The notes below the pieces were generated by a model, which saw only the letters and a list, made by a program, of their open reading frames with translations, had not been told where the DNA came from and did not search any database. Below, one piece after another: positions 18,160-27,433 of a stretch of 64,000 nt of DNA (position 1 is the stretch's first letter; every line of letters begins with the position of its first letter). Source of the DNA: Parvibaculaceae bacterium Mf 1.05b.01. GTDB taxonomy: Bacteria; Pseudomonadota; Alphaproteobacteria; Parvibaculales; Parvibaculaceae. The position numbers and the translations under genes were made by a program. The stretch lies in NCBI GenBank assembly GCA_000509225.1, contig BAOK01000001.1:2074245-2138244 (forward strand), written 5' to 3'.

Positions 18160-18173
18160 GTTCATATATGAAC
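18160..18173. promoter_or_regulatory. Perfect palindrome over the marR start codon
   Basis: GTTCATATATGAAC is a perfect 14-base palindrome that contains the ATG at 18168. Position and symmetry fit an autoregulatory MarR operator. Its half-site shares the TTCAT/ATGAA words with the TetR operators 2.4 kb away but in the opposite arrangement. Confidence 0.5.
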
Positions 18174-18638
18174 CATATGGCTCAACAACCCCGCATATTT
18201 CATCTCATGCAGCTTGCCCACAGAGCGCTTTTCCGGGCCGCGGATCAGCGTTTGCAAGCGTCGCTGGGCATCAGTGCCGTTCAACAGGGTGCGCTGTTCA
18301 TCATCGGAAAGCAGGCACCCTGCAAGCCGTCTGCAATCGCCAAAGCTTTGGACATGAACAAATCTGCGGTGACAACACTTGTCGCACGACTTGAGACAGG
18401 CGGCTTCATTCACCGTGGTGCGGACAAGCAAGATGGACGGGCGCAACGCATCAGCCTGACCCCCAAAGGCCGAGAGGCGATCCAGAAATCTGTCCCGCTT
18501 ACCAAACAGGCCAATGCAGACCTTCTCAAGGGATTTGAGCCCCACGAAATTGAAACCATTGAGCGGTTTCTCACCCAAGTTATTTCAACATCGGCCCGCG
18601 CTGCGTCACTGACGAATGCCGTGCCGTCCCCTAAATAG
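18168..18638 (+). CDS. MarR family transcriptional regulator
   Basis: The 156-residue winged-helix regulator has the recognition region KPSAIAKALDMNKSAVTTLVARLETGGFI (residues about 45-73) followed by the wing GADKQDGRAQRISLTPKGRE. MarR proteins bind as dimers to palindromes and release on binding small phenolic or acyl ligands. The start is at 18168 or ATG 18177; AAGGAG at 18147-18152 is distant from both. The enoyl-CoA hydratase gene follows 17 bases later, so it probably regulates that gene and itself. Confidence 0.92.
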   Translation: MNHMAQQPRIFHLMQLAHRALFRAADQRLQASLGISAVQQGALFIIGKQAPCKPSAIAKALDMNKSAVTTLVARLETGGFIHRGADKQDGRAQRISLTPKGREAIQKSVPLTKQANADLLKGFEPHEIETIERFLTQVISTSARAASLTNAVPSPK

Positions 18639-18655
18639 TCAAAAGGATTTTCACC

Positions 18656-19441
18656 ATGATTACGACATCTGACCATATTCAGGTCCAGAACGAGGCTGGC
18701 GTCCTCACCCTCACCATGAACCGGCCGGAAAAGAAAAATGCGCTGACGCAGGATATGTATGCAGCACTTGCCGACAATGTTGTCGCCGCCCAAACCGATC
18801 CCGACATTCGCGTGGTCCTGATCACCGGCACGGGCGACTCATTTACCGCCGGGAACGATCTGGGGGATTTTGCGGGCAGCGATGATGCGCCCAAAGGTGA
18901 AAATGAACTGCCGCCCGTCGGGCGCTACCTTCAGGCCATCCTCACTGCTGAAAAACCCATCGTCGCAGCGGTCAATGGCCTTGCTATCGGTGTCGGTGTG
19001 ACGATGTTGTTGCATTGCGACCTGGTTTACGCCTCTCTCAAGGCAACCTTCCAGACACCCTTTGTCAATTTGGGGTTGGTTCCAGAGGCCGGGTCCAGTC
19101 TTCTACTCCCCAACTTGATTGGCACTCAAAAAGCGAATGACATGTTTCTGCTTGGAACAAAAGTCAGCGCCGAGGATGCCGAGAAGATGGGCCTCGTCTG
19201 CTCTATCTTCGACGAAAACGCTCTGCTTGATGAAGCCTCCAGCCGTGCGCACGCCCTCGCCGCCAAAGCCCCAAATGCGGTGAAACTTACGAAACAGCTT
19301 GTGCGCCAAGACCATGCAAATGTTGCGCAGCAGATGGCAGACGAGAGTGTGCATTTTTCAGCACAGCTTAAGACCGCTGAGTTTGCCGAAGCGGCAATGG
19401 CGTTTGCAGAACGAAGAGCGCCTGATTTCTCAAAAATCTAA
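18656..19441 (+). CDS. Enoyl-CoA hydratase/isomerase family protein
   Basis: The 261-residue crotonase-fold protein has the CoA oxyanion-hole segments FTAGNDLGDFAG and AVNGLAIGVGVTMLLHCDL, and NLGLVPEAGSSLLLP, where the glutamate fits an isomerase- or hydratase-type active site. The short form of the C-terminus and the PEAGSS motif resemble enoyl-CoA isomerase/hydratase relatives used in unsaturated fatty acid breakdown; exact reaction is not fixed. AAAGGA precedes the ATG. It ends two bases before the convergent DUF6101-like gene. Confidence 0.92.
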   Translation: MITTSDHIQVQNEAGVLTLTMNRPEKKNALTQDMYAALADNVVAAQTDPDIRVVLITGTGDSFTAGNDLGDFAGSDDAPKGENELPPVGRYLQAILTAEKPIVAAVNGLAIGVGVTMLLHCDLVYASLKATFQTPFVNLGLVPEAGSSLLLPNLIGTQKANDMFLLGTKVSAEDAEKMGLVCSIFDENALLDEASSRAHALAAKAPNAVKLTKQLVRQDHANVAQQMADESVHFSAQLKTAEFAEAAMAFAERRAPDFSKI

Positions 19442-19443
19442 GA

Positions 19444-20043
19444 TCAATAAGCCTGTGGCCGGGAGGCAGATACCCGGTCACTCCATTGCCTTGGCCGTCC
19501 GGTAAAGCCAAAGCTCAAGGGACGACGTGTCGTCAGTGGGCTTGCGCCACGGTGCGGCTGGGGCGGTTGTGTTTTAAGTGCGCCGACCTGCTCTGATGTT
19601 TCGCGCAGATCGCCACTTCGGTCCTGCACAAGCAAAGGCAGGTTCATGACGCTTGCCCAAGAGCGCCAGCGAGCGCCTGCATCCGCGCCATCAAAGGACG
19701 CGTGGACCGTCACTGTCTTTGTGGGATCAGGATGGCATAGTTCTATCAGGATCGCAGGCACCTCGCGGTCCCGGTCCTTATAGGCAATTGCCATCACCAC
19801 GCCGGTAAACGCTGTCACCGGTGCTTCCCATTCCCACACACCAAGAGGTGGTGAGCTGTCTTGCACCACGACACGATCCCGGTAGATGGTCGCATAGCGG
19901 ATGAACCCGAAGGCACGACGCCAAATTGGCTGAAACGGGACTGTCAGGCTGGCGGGAAGGCGGTAGGGATCGGCATCAAACTCTGGTGATGTCCAGCGTC
20001 TGCGAAACCGGTCTGCATCGTCTTTGTGAGCGAAAAACCGCAT
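19444..20043 (-). CDS. DUF6101-like protein
   Basis: The 199-residue soluble protein resembles the alphaproteobacterial DUF6101 group: a central VTAFTGVVMAI segment, a DPTKTVTVHASFDGADAGARWRSWASVMNLPLLV block, and a basic C-terminus with TTRRPLSFGFTGRP. The function is unknown and the family call comes from recollection of this pattern, so it is tentative. ATG 20043 is preceded by AGGGACGTTTG. It stands alone on the minus strand and converges with the enoyl-CoA hydratase gene with almost no gap. Confidence 0.65.
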   Translation of the reverse strand: MRFFAHKDDADRFRRRWTSPEFDADPYRLPASLTVPFQPIWRRAFGFIRYATIYRDRVVVQDSSPPLGVWEWEAPVTAFTGVVMAIAYKDRDREVPAILIELCHPDPTKTVTVHASFDGADAGARWRSWASVMNLPLLVQDRSGDLRETSEQVGALKTQPPQPHRGASPLTTRRPLSFGFTGRPRQWSDRVSASRPQAY

Positions 20044-20265
20044 CAAACGTCCCTGCCCTATCGGCCTGTCCTGCTGGTCGGGCGAACTGCCCGTGAAGCC
20101 CGAAGAATAGGGAGTGCATGCTTTCTATCTCTTTAACGTCGGCTTCAAACTTTTGTGGGAGGTCCAGAAGTCGCGAAAACTCAGCTCTGCTTCGTGCTAA
20201 GTTTTCCGGGAAGTGTCGAATCAGCACCCAAATCCAACGATGCTGAGCCACGAAGGAACCGAGAT

Positions 20266-20673
20266 ATGATCGACAACCCGCTTCAAATGGTCGGGCTCTA
20301 TATTGCGATCAACCTGCTTTTGAACCTGGTACTGGCCTACCGGGTGTCTGCCACCCGTCTCAAGACAAATGTCATGACGGGGACAGGCGATCATGAGCCG
20401 CTCTACAAGTCGACGCGGGCACACATCGTCAACAGCGAATACACGCCCATCGGCCTGATTGGTCTGATCGGGCTCTTCATACTCTCTGCCTCTATTTGGA
20501 TCATTCACGCCGCTGGCATTGCGCTCACCATGGGCCGCATTTTGCACGCGATCGGGCTCTATATTTCCGCTGACAGCACACGGCCAAGACTCTGGGGGAC
20601 CTTGCTCACCTGGCTTGGGCAGCTCATCACGGGTGTCGGGTGCCTCTATTTCTCGCTTACCTACACAATCTGA
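20266..20673 (+). CDS. MAPEG family membrane protein
   Basis: The 135-residue protein has four hydrophobic segments and the MAPEG pattern: MVGLYIAINLLLNLVLAYRV, then an ARLxxN-like region with TRAHIVNSEYTPIGLIGLIGL, and GRILHAIGLYI. Members include microsomal glutathione transferases and uncharacterised bacterial proteins; substrate is unknown. AAGGAACC lies before ATG 20266; an in-frame extension back to 20155 has no support. Confidence 0.88.
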   Translation: MIDNPLQMVGLYIAINLLLNLVLAYRVSATRLKTNVMTGTGDHEPLYKSTRAHIVNSEYTPIGLIGLIGLFILSASIWIIHAAGIALTMGRILHAIGLYISADSTRPRLWGTLLTWLGQLITGVGCLYFSLTYTI

Positions 20674-20821
20674 GTGAAATTGCAGCTGCGTCCGCGGTTC
20701 GCTGAAAAGCGCACCCGTGTCGCTCTCCGAATGGCGCCAGCGCGACATTCATGCATTTTCTGGTATAAGACCCTCAAAACCGGGGCTCCAATGCCCCGCC
20801 CTGTCACGGAAATTCTCTCAT

Positions 20822-22165
20822 ATGCAGCAAAGTCAGAACCGTACCGATCTCCTTCAAGACCTCATCACCCGCGCCAAAAAGGCAGGCGCAGACGCCGCAG
20901 ACGCCTTGATGGTGGAAAGCACCATGTTTGGAGCGACGTGGCGGTTAGGCAATCTGGAAGACATTGAGCGTTCTGAAACGCAGGACCTGGGTCTGAGAGT
21001 GATGGTCGGAAAGCAACAAGCTGTTGTCTCCACCACGGATGTGGCACCCAAAGCCTTTGACTCCCTTGTCGAACGTGTAATTGCCATGGCAAAGGTCGCG
21101 CCGGAAGATCCTTATTGCGGTCTGGCAGATCCTGCGCTCCTTGCAAAAACAATCGCAGATCTTGAGCTTGATGACGGTAGTGATCCGAAAGCAGATGAGC
21201 TGGTGGCGCGTGCGCAAGCCGCAGAAGAGGCCGCACTTGCTGTCAAAGGGGTAACGAATTCCGGTGGCGCAGGATCAAGCTTTGGCCGCGCGGCGATAAC
21301 CCTTGCCACGAGCGACGGGTTTGCCGGTCACTATGGTGGTAGCACCCATTCTGTTTCCTGTTCCGTGCTTGCAGGCACAGGCACTGAGATGGAGCGCGAC
21401 TATGACTATTCAACAGCGCGCCATTTTTCAGACCTTGAAGACCCCATCAAAATCGGACGGGAAGCCGGCGAAAAAGCCGTCCGGCGATTGGGGGCTCGCA
21501 AGGTTGAGAGCTGTCAGGTTCCAATCATTTACGACCCGCGGGTTTCTGGCGGGCTAGTGGGGCATCTCGCAGGCGCAATCTCAGGGGCATCCGTTGCCAG
21601 GGGGACGAGCTTCCTGAAAGACAGCTTGGACACACAATTGTTCGCAAAGGGGATCCGGATCACCGATGATCCCTTGAAGAAACGAGGCCGTGGCTCAAAG
21701 CCCTTTGACGGTGAAGGCGTGCGGACAGAAGCGCTCACGCTGATTGACGATGGCCGTCTCACCACCTGGCTGCTCGATACGTCCACCGGCAAACAGCTGG
21801 GTTTGCCAAGCAATGGGCGTGCCGCACGAGGCACCGGTGGATCGCCGTCTCCCTCAACCACCAACCTGACGCTTGAAGCTGGGTCTCTATCACCTGAGGA
21901 GTTGATGGCCGATATTACATCGGGCTTTTATGTGACGGAGATGATCGGCATGGGGGTCAATGGTGTTACCGGCGATTATTCCCGCGGCGCGTCGGGTTTC
22001 TGGATCGAGAATGGGGAGCTGACCTTCCCGGTGAGTGAAATCACCATCGCCGGGAACCTGAAAGACATGTTTGCGAACCTGACACCCGCGAGCGATCTGG
22101 AATTCAAGGCAGCGACCAACGCGCCCACCGTGCGGATCGAAGGGATGACCCTTGCCGGAACTTGA
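20822..22165 (+). CDS. pmbA: PmbA/TldE, partner subunit of the TldD protease
   Basis: The 447-residue product is the non-catalytic TldE/PmbA subunit: it has the family start KKAGADAADALMVES, the ETQDLGLRVMVGKQQA segment and the C-terminal FPVSEITIAGNLKDMF block, but no HExxxH motif. With TldD it forms the heterodimeric metalloprotease. ATG 20822 gives the usual length; the frame could extend to 20717 in a region without a ribosome binding site. The downstream phosphatase gene starts inside its last codons, and this pmbA-phosphatase-DUF4170 order is common in alphaproteobacteria. Confidence 0.95.
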   Translation: MQQSQNRTDLLQDLITRAKKAGADAADALMVESTMFGATWRLGNLEDIERSETQDLGLRVMVGKQQAVVSTTDVAPKAFDSLVERVIAMAKVAPEDPYCGLADPALLAKTIADLELDDGSDPKADELVARAQAAEEAALAVKGVTNSGGAGSSFGRAAITLATSDGFAGHYGGSTHSVSCSVLAGTGTEMERDYDYSTARHFSDLEDPIKIGREAGEKAVRRLGARKVESCQVPIIYDPRVSGGLVGHLAGAISGASVARGTSFLKDSLDTQLFAKGIRITDDPLKKRGRGSKPFDGEGVRTEALTLIDDGRLTTWLLDTSTGKQLGLPSNGRAARGTGGSPSPSTTNLTLEAGSLSPEELMADITSGFYVTEMIGMGVNGVTGDYSRGASGFWIENGELTFPVSEITIAGNLKDMFANLTPASDLEFKAATNAPTVRIEGMTLAGT

Positions 22166-22967
22166 TCTATCGTCCCTTCCGGGTCTTAAAGAAGACCATA
22201 AGCTGCTATGCGATGCCGTCCGGGCCGCAGGTGCGCTGGCGCTTACCTATTATCAGCGCGACATTGAGCAATGGGACAAGGATGACGACACGCCAGTGAG
22301 TGAAGCCGACCATGCGGTCAATGCGTTGCTTCATGAGCGCTTACAGGGGCCGCGCCCAGATTACGGATGGCTGTCGGAAGAAACAGACGATGATCCAGTG
22401 CGGTTGGAGCGGGATTTTGTTTGGGTCGTCGATCCCATAGATGGCACCCGTGCCTTCCTTAAAGGACGGCCGCATTTCACCATCTGCGTTGCCTTGGTCT
22501 TCCAGGGCAAACCTGTTTTGGCGGCGGTTTTCAATCCTGCGTCCGATGAGTTCTTCGAAGCTCAGCTGGGCAATGGCGCGCTCCTGAACGGCACCCCGAT
22601 CTCGCCCAGCAAACGCCGCGACATCTCGGGCTGCCGCATGGCTGCCTTCGCGCCCATGTTCAAGCACCCTGCCTGGCCAGAGCCGTGGCCGGAAATGGAT
22701 ATTGTGAGCCGAAATTCCGTTGCCTATCGTTTGGTGCTGGTTGCCAACGGATTTGTTGACGCTTGCATGGCCCTTAACCGCAAAAGCGATTGGGACCTTG
22801 CGGCGGCAGACCTCATTGTCCGTGAGGCTGGCGGACGCATGACAACCCATGATGGCAGGCCCTTTGTTTACAATAAGAGCTTCACCAAGCATCGCAGCCT
22901 CGTCGCGGCGGGGCCTGCGCTCTATGACGCCCTGTTTGAGCGCGTCGGTGGCTTGACCCTGCCTTAA
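22152..22967 (+). CDS. Inositol monophosphatase family protein (CysQ-like)
   Basis: The 271-residue phosphatase has the metal-site motifs of the IMPase superfamily: WLSEETDDD (glutamate motif), WVVDPIDGTRAFLKG (DPIDGT) and SDWDLAAADLIVREAGGRM near the C-terminus. The RAFLKGRPHF variant leans to 3'(2'),5'-bisphosphate nucleotidase (CysQ) rather than inositol phosphatase. It starts with TTG at 22152, 14 bases inside the end of pmbA, with GAAGGG upstream. Li-sensitive Mg-dependent phosphatase activity is expected. Confidence 0.9.
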   Translation: MPELDLSSLPGLKEDHKLLCDAVRAAGALALTYYQRDIEQWDKDDDTPVSEADHAVNALLHERLQGPRPDYGWLSEETDDDPVRLERDFVWVVDPIDGTRAFLKGRPHFTICVALVFQGKPVLAAVFNPASDEFFEAQLGNGALLNGTPISPSKRRDISGCRMAAFAPMFKHPAWPEPWPEMDIVSRNSVAYRLVLVANGFVDACMALNRKSDWDLAAADLIVREAGGRMTTHDGRPFVYNKSFTKHRSLVAAGPALYDALFERVGGLTLP

Positions 22968-23052
22968 GATCCCTGCCTTATCCTGTTGGCCAGCTGACAG
23001 AAATCGAGGCATACTTCCTTGATCATTCAGCCTGTTTTCGGGAGAAACACTG

Positions 23053-23292
23053 ATGTCAGACGAGCAACTTCTTCATCTCGTATTCGGCGGCGAACTTGAA
23101 GACCTTGAGGGCATCCGATTCAGCGACCTGGATAAGCTCGACATTGTCGGCATCTTTCCAAGCTTTGCCGAAGCGGAGGCTGCCTGGCGACAAGCCGCGC
23201 AGCGGACCGTTGACAGCGCTCAGATGCGGTATTTCATTGTCCACCTTCATCGTCTGATGGATCCTGATAATGACCATCCTCACGACGACTAA
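23053..23292 (+). CDS. DUF4170 domain protein
   Basis: The 79-residue acidic protein has LLHLVFGGELEDLEGIRF, IVGIFPSFAEAEAAWRQAAQRTVDSAQMRYFIVHLHRLMDP, the alphaproteobacterial DUF4170 pattern. It always seems to sit near an IMPase gene and lipid A/KDO genes, as here, but has no known function. CGGGAGAAACACTG before the ATG gives a good ribosome binding site. Confidence 0.88.
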   Translation: MSDEQLLHLVFGGELEDLEGIRFSDLDKLDIVGIFPSFAEAEAAWRQAAQRTVDSAQMRYFIVHLHRLMDPDNDHPHDD

Positions 23293-23425
23293 AGGTCGAT
23301 GAGAGGCCTAAAAAGGCTTGCAAAACCGTTGGTTAGGAGCCGCCCTGCGAGGTGACGCGCCTCATTGTGCGTGATAGTATCCGGCAACTTCCAACCAACC
23401 TTCCTGGCCAACGAAAGCCCTGCAG

Positions 23426-25309
23426 TTGAGCGTACATACTGGCGATCCCACAATTCGAGAGGCAGCCGAAGAGGCTCGGGAGGCAGCTGCGTCCCGTGGG
23501 TCGTCGCGGCAGGAGCCGGTGCCATCAGAGATTGTAGCTCCGCTAAAGACCATGGTCGCCGTCAGGCGGATTGCTTCGAGTTACCTCAAGCCTCATTCCG
23601 CACTGATTGCAATGGCCATCTTCGCCAACCTGATAATTGCTGCGACTACAAGCGTGCTGCCGTTTTTGATTGAGCAGACTGTCGAGTTGATTTTCGAACA
23701 GAAACGCGAGGACGTGTTGCTTATCCTCGCCCTTGGTGCGCTGGGTGCACAGAGCCTTCGAGCAGTTACCACCTATGTTTCAAATGTGATTATGAACTAT
23801 GTCGGCCAGCGCATGGTCGTTGCGGTTCAAACGCACCTTTTTTCGAAACTCATGACCGCCGATCTTGGCTGGATCCAACAAACCCATTCGGGTCGGTTTA
23901 TCTCGACTTTTATGACCGACGTTATCCGGCTCCGGGATTCAACTGCGCAGTCAATCATAAATCTCAGTCGGCACCTGGCCGTGCTCGTATTTCTTATTGG
24001 CTATATGTATTACCTCGATTGGCTGATGGCGATCATCGCTACCGGCGTCATCCCAGTTGCCGCGATTTTTATGCGCCGGCTTGGTCGCAAGACACGCAAG
24101 GCAACAAACAAGGGACTGGAGGAAACCGGATCGCTTTCCACGCTGATCCTGGAAGCCCTTGGGGGCATTCGGGTCGTCAAAGCCTATGGGCGAGAAGACG
24201 CAGAAATCAAGCGGGCGACGGGTACCATTGCGCTTGTGCTTGAACATACGATGCGGTCTGTCAAAGCAAAGGCAGCCGCGGGGCCGATCACTGAAGCGTT
24301 GACCGGCATCGGGATTGCCGCTGTGATTGGCTATGCGGGCATGCAGGCCATTAGTGGCGCAATGACATCTGGCTCCTTCTTTGCGTTTATGGCGGCGGTG
24401 ATGCTGGCTTACCAGCCCCTCAAAGCCGTCGCCAATCAGCAAACCGTCCTGCAGGAAGGTGTTGCGGCCGCTTCGCGGCTCTTCCCGGTCCTGGATGTAG
24501 AAGCAAAAATCGTCGACGGAACGGATAGCAAAGAGCTGAAAGTGAGCGACGGCGCCATCAGCCTTGATCGCGTCAGTTTCCACTATGATGACGGCACCAG
24601 GGCGCTGGACAATGTGACGATTGATGTGCCTGCAGGCCAGACAGTGGCACTTGTAGGTCCGAGCGGTGCGGGCAAGAGCACCATTCTCAATCTGGTGCCC
24701 CGTTTCTATGATGTCAGCGAGGGAACAGTCTCCATTGACGGGCAGAACCTGAAATCTGTGACGCTGACATCATTGCGCAATGCCAGTGCTCTGGTTACCC
24801 AGGAACCCTTCCTGTTTGATGACACCATTCGCGCGAACATCGCCTATGGCAGTCCAGATGCGGGCCAAGATGAGATAGAAGCAGCGGCACGAAACGCTGC
24901 AGCCCACGATTTTATCCTGCAACTCTCTCATGGCTATGACACCCATGTCGGTGAAGCCGGTCTCAAGCTTTCTGGCGGACAACGTCAGCGGATTGCTATC
25001 GCGCGCGCCATGCTCAAGAATGCGCCTATCCTGCTTTTAGATGAGGCCACGTCGGCGCTGGATACAGCATCGGAATTACAGGTCCAAAAAGCGCTCCAGA
25101 CACTCATGCGGGGCCGCACAACCCTTGTCATCGCCCACCGCCTTTCCACTATCATGCATGCAGACAATATTTATGTCATCGACCATGGGCGCGTCATTGA
25201 GCAGGGTCGTCATGCAGATCTCATCGCGCAAGGCGGCGTTTATGCGGAACTTTCCCGATCTCAGTTCGACCGGAACGACGATCCCACACCAGCGCTTGCT
25301 GGAGAATAG
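23426..25309 (+). CDS. MsbA-like ABC exporter (fused permease-ATPase)
   Basis: The 627-residue half-transporter has six membrane helices at about 55-350 and a nucleotide-binding domain: Walker A GPSGAGKST at about 411, Q-loop VTQEPFLF, signature LSGGQ at about 515, Walker B ILLLDEATSALD at about 534 and IAHRLST at about 569. Position between DUF4170 and waaA/lpxK points to export of a lipid A precursor or another envelope lipid across the inner membrane. The start is TTG 23426, with no strong ribosome binding site, so the N-terminus is uncertain. The acyltransferase gene overlaps its stop by one base. Confidence 0.92.
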   Translation: MSVHTGDPTIREAAEEAREAAASRGSSRQEPVPSEIVAPLKTMVAVRRIASSYLKPHSALIAMAIFANLIIAATTSVLPFLIEQTVELIFEQKREDVLLILALGALGAQSLRAVTTYVSNVIMNYVGQRMVVAVQTHLFSKLMTADLGWIQQTHSGRFISTFMTDVIRLRDSTAQSIINLSRHLAVLVFLIGYMYYLDWLMAIIATGVIPVAAIFMRRLGRKTRKATNKGLEETGSLSTLILEALGGIRVVKAYGREDAEIKRATGTIALVLEHTMRSVKAKAAAGPITEALTGIGIAAVIGYAGMQAISGAMTSGSFFAFMAAVMLAYQPLKAVANQQTVLQEGVAAASRLFPVLDVEAKIVDGTDSKELKVSDGAISLDRVSFHYDDGTRALDNVTIDVPAGQTVALVGPSGAGKSTILNLVPRFYDVSEGTVSIDGQNLKSVTLTSLRNASALVTQEPFLFDDTIRANIAYGSPDAGQDEIEAAARNAAAHDFILQLSHGYDTHVGEAGLKLSGGQRQRIAIARAMLKNAPILLLDEATSALDTASELQVQKALQTLMRGRTTLVIAHRLSTIMHADNIYVIDHGRVIEQGRHADLIAQGGVYAELSRSQFDRNDDPTPALAGE

Positions 25310-26103
25310 TGGATAGATATTTCGCCATGTCCTGGTTCAAATCACTCACGAAAGACGTATTGAAAAGCAGTGCCGTGCAAGGCGGCTTGGCATTGTCGAT
25401 TGCCAGCTATGTCCGTTTGGTGCACCTCACCTGCCGTTTCAATCAAAGGCGCGCTGACATTCCAGAACGGTTTTGGGCAGAAGATGAAACCTTCATCTGC
25501 GCGACATGGCACGGCCAGAATGTCATTCTTCCGATGTTTTGGCACAATTGGCGGACCCTCAAAATACTTGTTTCGAAGCATGGCGATGGCGAGATCATTG
25601 CGAGGCTGATGCACAGCCTTGGACTTGGCACCATTCGCGGGTCGGGTGCGCCCAAAGGAAAAACTGCAAAGTCGAAGGAAAAGGGAGGCGCCGCGGCCCT
25701 GCGTGCAATGGTGCGCGCTCTGCAAAACGGCGCCTCTATCGGGCTGACGGCTGATATGCCGCCGGGGCCACGTCGCATTGCCGGTCTGGGCATTGTGACG
25801 ATGGCACGGCTCTCCGGTCGTCCCATTCTTCCTATTGTAGCCACCACGCGCGCGCGCCTGGTGCTTGGCAATACCTGGGATAAATTCACGATACCGCTGC
25901 CGTTTAATCGTGGCGCGGTTGTATGGGGTGACCCGATATATGTGCCGCGGGACGCCGACGACGCTACAATCGAATCCTGTCGACAGCAGGTAGAGGATGC
26001 GTTGAACCAACTGACCCGCGAAGCCGATGCGATGGTTGGCAGGAGATCTGAGGTGTCTTCTGGTACGTCAGACTCTCTCACCGATACACGAGAAGTGGGA
26101 TAG
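25309..26103 (+). CDS. DUF374 lysophospholipid acyltransferase-like protein
   Basis: The 264-residue protein has the DUF374 layout: FICATWHGQNVILPMFW with the catalytic-type histidine, SKHGDGEIIARLMHSLGLGTIRGS, and LTADMPPGPRRIAGLGIVTMARLSGRPILP. DUF374 belongs to the LPLAT acyltransferase group and is found with waaA in alphaproteobacteria. Acyl donor and acceptor are not known; a lipid A or phospholipid acceptor is inferred from context. GTG 25309 overlaps the ABC stop; ATG 25327 is an alternative start. Confidence 0.88.
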   Translation: MDRYFAMSWFKSLTKDVLKSSAVQGGLALSIASYVRLVHLTCRFNQRRADIPERFWAEDETFICATWHGQNVILPMFWHNWRTLKILVSKHGDGEIIARLMHSLGLGTIRGSGAPKGKTAKSKEKGGAAALRAMVRALQNGASIGLTADMPPGPRRIAGLGIVTMARLSGRPILPIVATTRARLVLGNTWDKFTIPLPFNRGAVVWGDPIYVPRDADDATIESCRQQVEDALNQLTREADAMVGRRSEVSSGTSDSLTDTREVG

Positions 26104-26125
26104 CTCCTTGGTCTCCCCGGTTAAG

Positions 26126-27433
26126 ATGACGCTGGGTTTGAGGACCTACCGCAGGCTTGCTGCCAGCGCTGGCCCGCTTTTTCGGCTCATCCTCAAACGA
26201 CGCACTCTTCAAGGTAAAGAAAATCCTGACCGGGTCACGGAGAAGCAGGGTTTTGCGTCAGCGGTGCGGCCCGAGGGGCCCCTGGTTTGGTTGCATGGAG
26301 CAAGCGTTGGTGAATCCCTATCCATGCTTCCGCTCATTGAGACCCTGTCAGAGGCACGACCCGATCTTCGTTTCTTGGTCACAACCGGCACCCTCACGTC
26401 GGCGGAACTAATGGACGAGCGTCTTCCCACGTCAGCCTGCCACCAATTTGTCCCGCTGGATCACCCGAGATATTGGGATCGATTTTTTGCCCATTGGCGG
26501 CCGGATCTCGCTGTTATCATTGAGTCTGAGCTTTGGCCCAATATGATCATGGGCTGCGCGACCCATGACATTCCATTGGTTCTTGCCAATGCCCGCCTGT
26601 CGGAAAAGTCTGCCACCAGTTGGGGCCGCGTCCGCCGCTCGATCGAGCAGTTGCTCAGCTCTTTTGATCTTGTGCTTGCTCAGGATGAACGATCCGCCGC
26701 ACGCCTTAGTGCGTTGAGGGCAGATCCGGTTGAGACCCCTGGCAATCTCAAGTCTGACGCGCAACCGCTCCCCGCAGACAGCGCTATACTTCAAGACCTC
26801 CGAGCGCAGATCGGCGATCGACCCTGCTGGATCGCTGCAAGCACACATGAGGGTGAGGAAGCACTTGTCGGGCGCGTCCATCTAGAACTCCGGAAAGAGT
26901 TTCCAGAGCTTCTAACCATTCTTGCGCCACGACACCCCACCCGCGGGGCAGCTGTTGCGTGCGAGATGGTGGAACTTGGCCTGTCAGTCGCGCAGCGTTC
27001 GAAGTCAGATGCGATTGCAGAAGATACCAATGTTTATCTGGCGGACACGCTTGGCGAGATGGGTCTGCTTTTTCAGCTTGTGCCTATTGCCTTCATTGGC
27101 GGGTCCTTCGTTGATATTGGAGGACACAATCCTCTTGAGGCTGCTCGCCTTGATACTGCAATTCTGTTTGGACCCCATATGTTCAATTTCGAGGAGGCAG
27201 CAAGCCTGCTACTTGATGCTGGCGCTGCTGTTCAAGTGGCGACAGAAGTTGAGGCAACCGAGCGATTGACGACCTGGCTGTCAGCACCGGCTGAGGCAAA
27301 CCTGGCGGCAAAAAGGGGCAAAGAAGTCGTCTCCGGGTCAACGCACGTCGCTGAACGGATAACGCAAAAGCTTCTCCCCCTCTTGCCCAAGACCGCGACA
27401 CCCAAGGCCGCGAAACCCAAGGCAGGCCAATAA
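26126..27433 (+). CDS. waaA: 3-deoxy-D-manno-octulosonic acid transferase
   Basis: The 435-residue glycosyltransferase (GT30) adds KDO from CMP-KDO to the lipid A precursor at the inner membrane. Signatures are LVWLHGASVGES near residue 55 with the catalytic glutamate, VIIESELWPNMI, and the nucleotide-binding IGGSFVDIGGHNPLEAA. ATG 26126 starts the family N-terminal basic/hydrophobic anchor; the frame extends to 26027 inside the DUF374 gene. Its TAA overlaps the ATG of lpxK (TAATG). The last 20 residues are a KAAKPK-type lysine/proline tail. Confidence 0.95.
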   Translation: MTLGLRTYRRLAASAGPLFRLILKRRTLQGKENPDRVTEKQGFASAVRPEGPLVWLHGASVGESLSMLPLIETLSEARPDLRFLVTTGTLTSAELMDERLPTSACHQFVPLDHPRYWDRFFAHWRPDLAVIIESELWPNMIMGCATHDIPLVLANARLSEKSATSWGRVRRSIEQLLSSFDLVLAQDERSAARLSALRADPVETPGNLKSDAQPLPADSAILQDLRAQIGDRPCWIAASTHEGEEALVGRVHLELRKEFPELLTILAPRHPTRGAAVACEMVELGLSVAQRSKSDAIAEDTNVYLADTLGEMGLLFQLVPIAFIGGSFVDIGGHNPLEAARLDTAILFGPHMFNFEEAASLLLDAGAAVQVATEVEATERLTTWLSAPAEANLAAKRGKEVVSGSTHVAERITQKLLPLLPKTATPKAAKPKAGQ

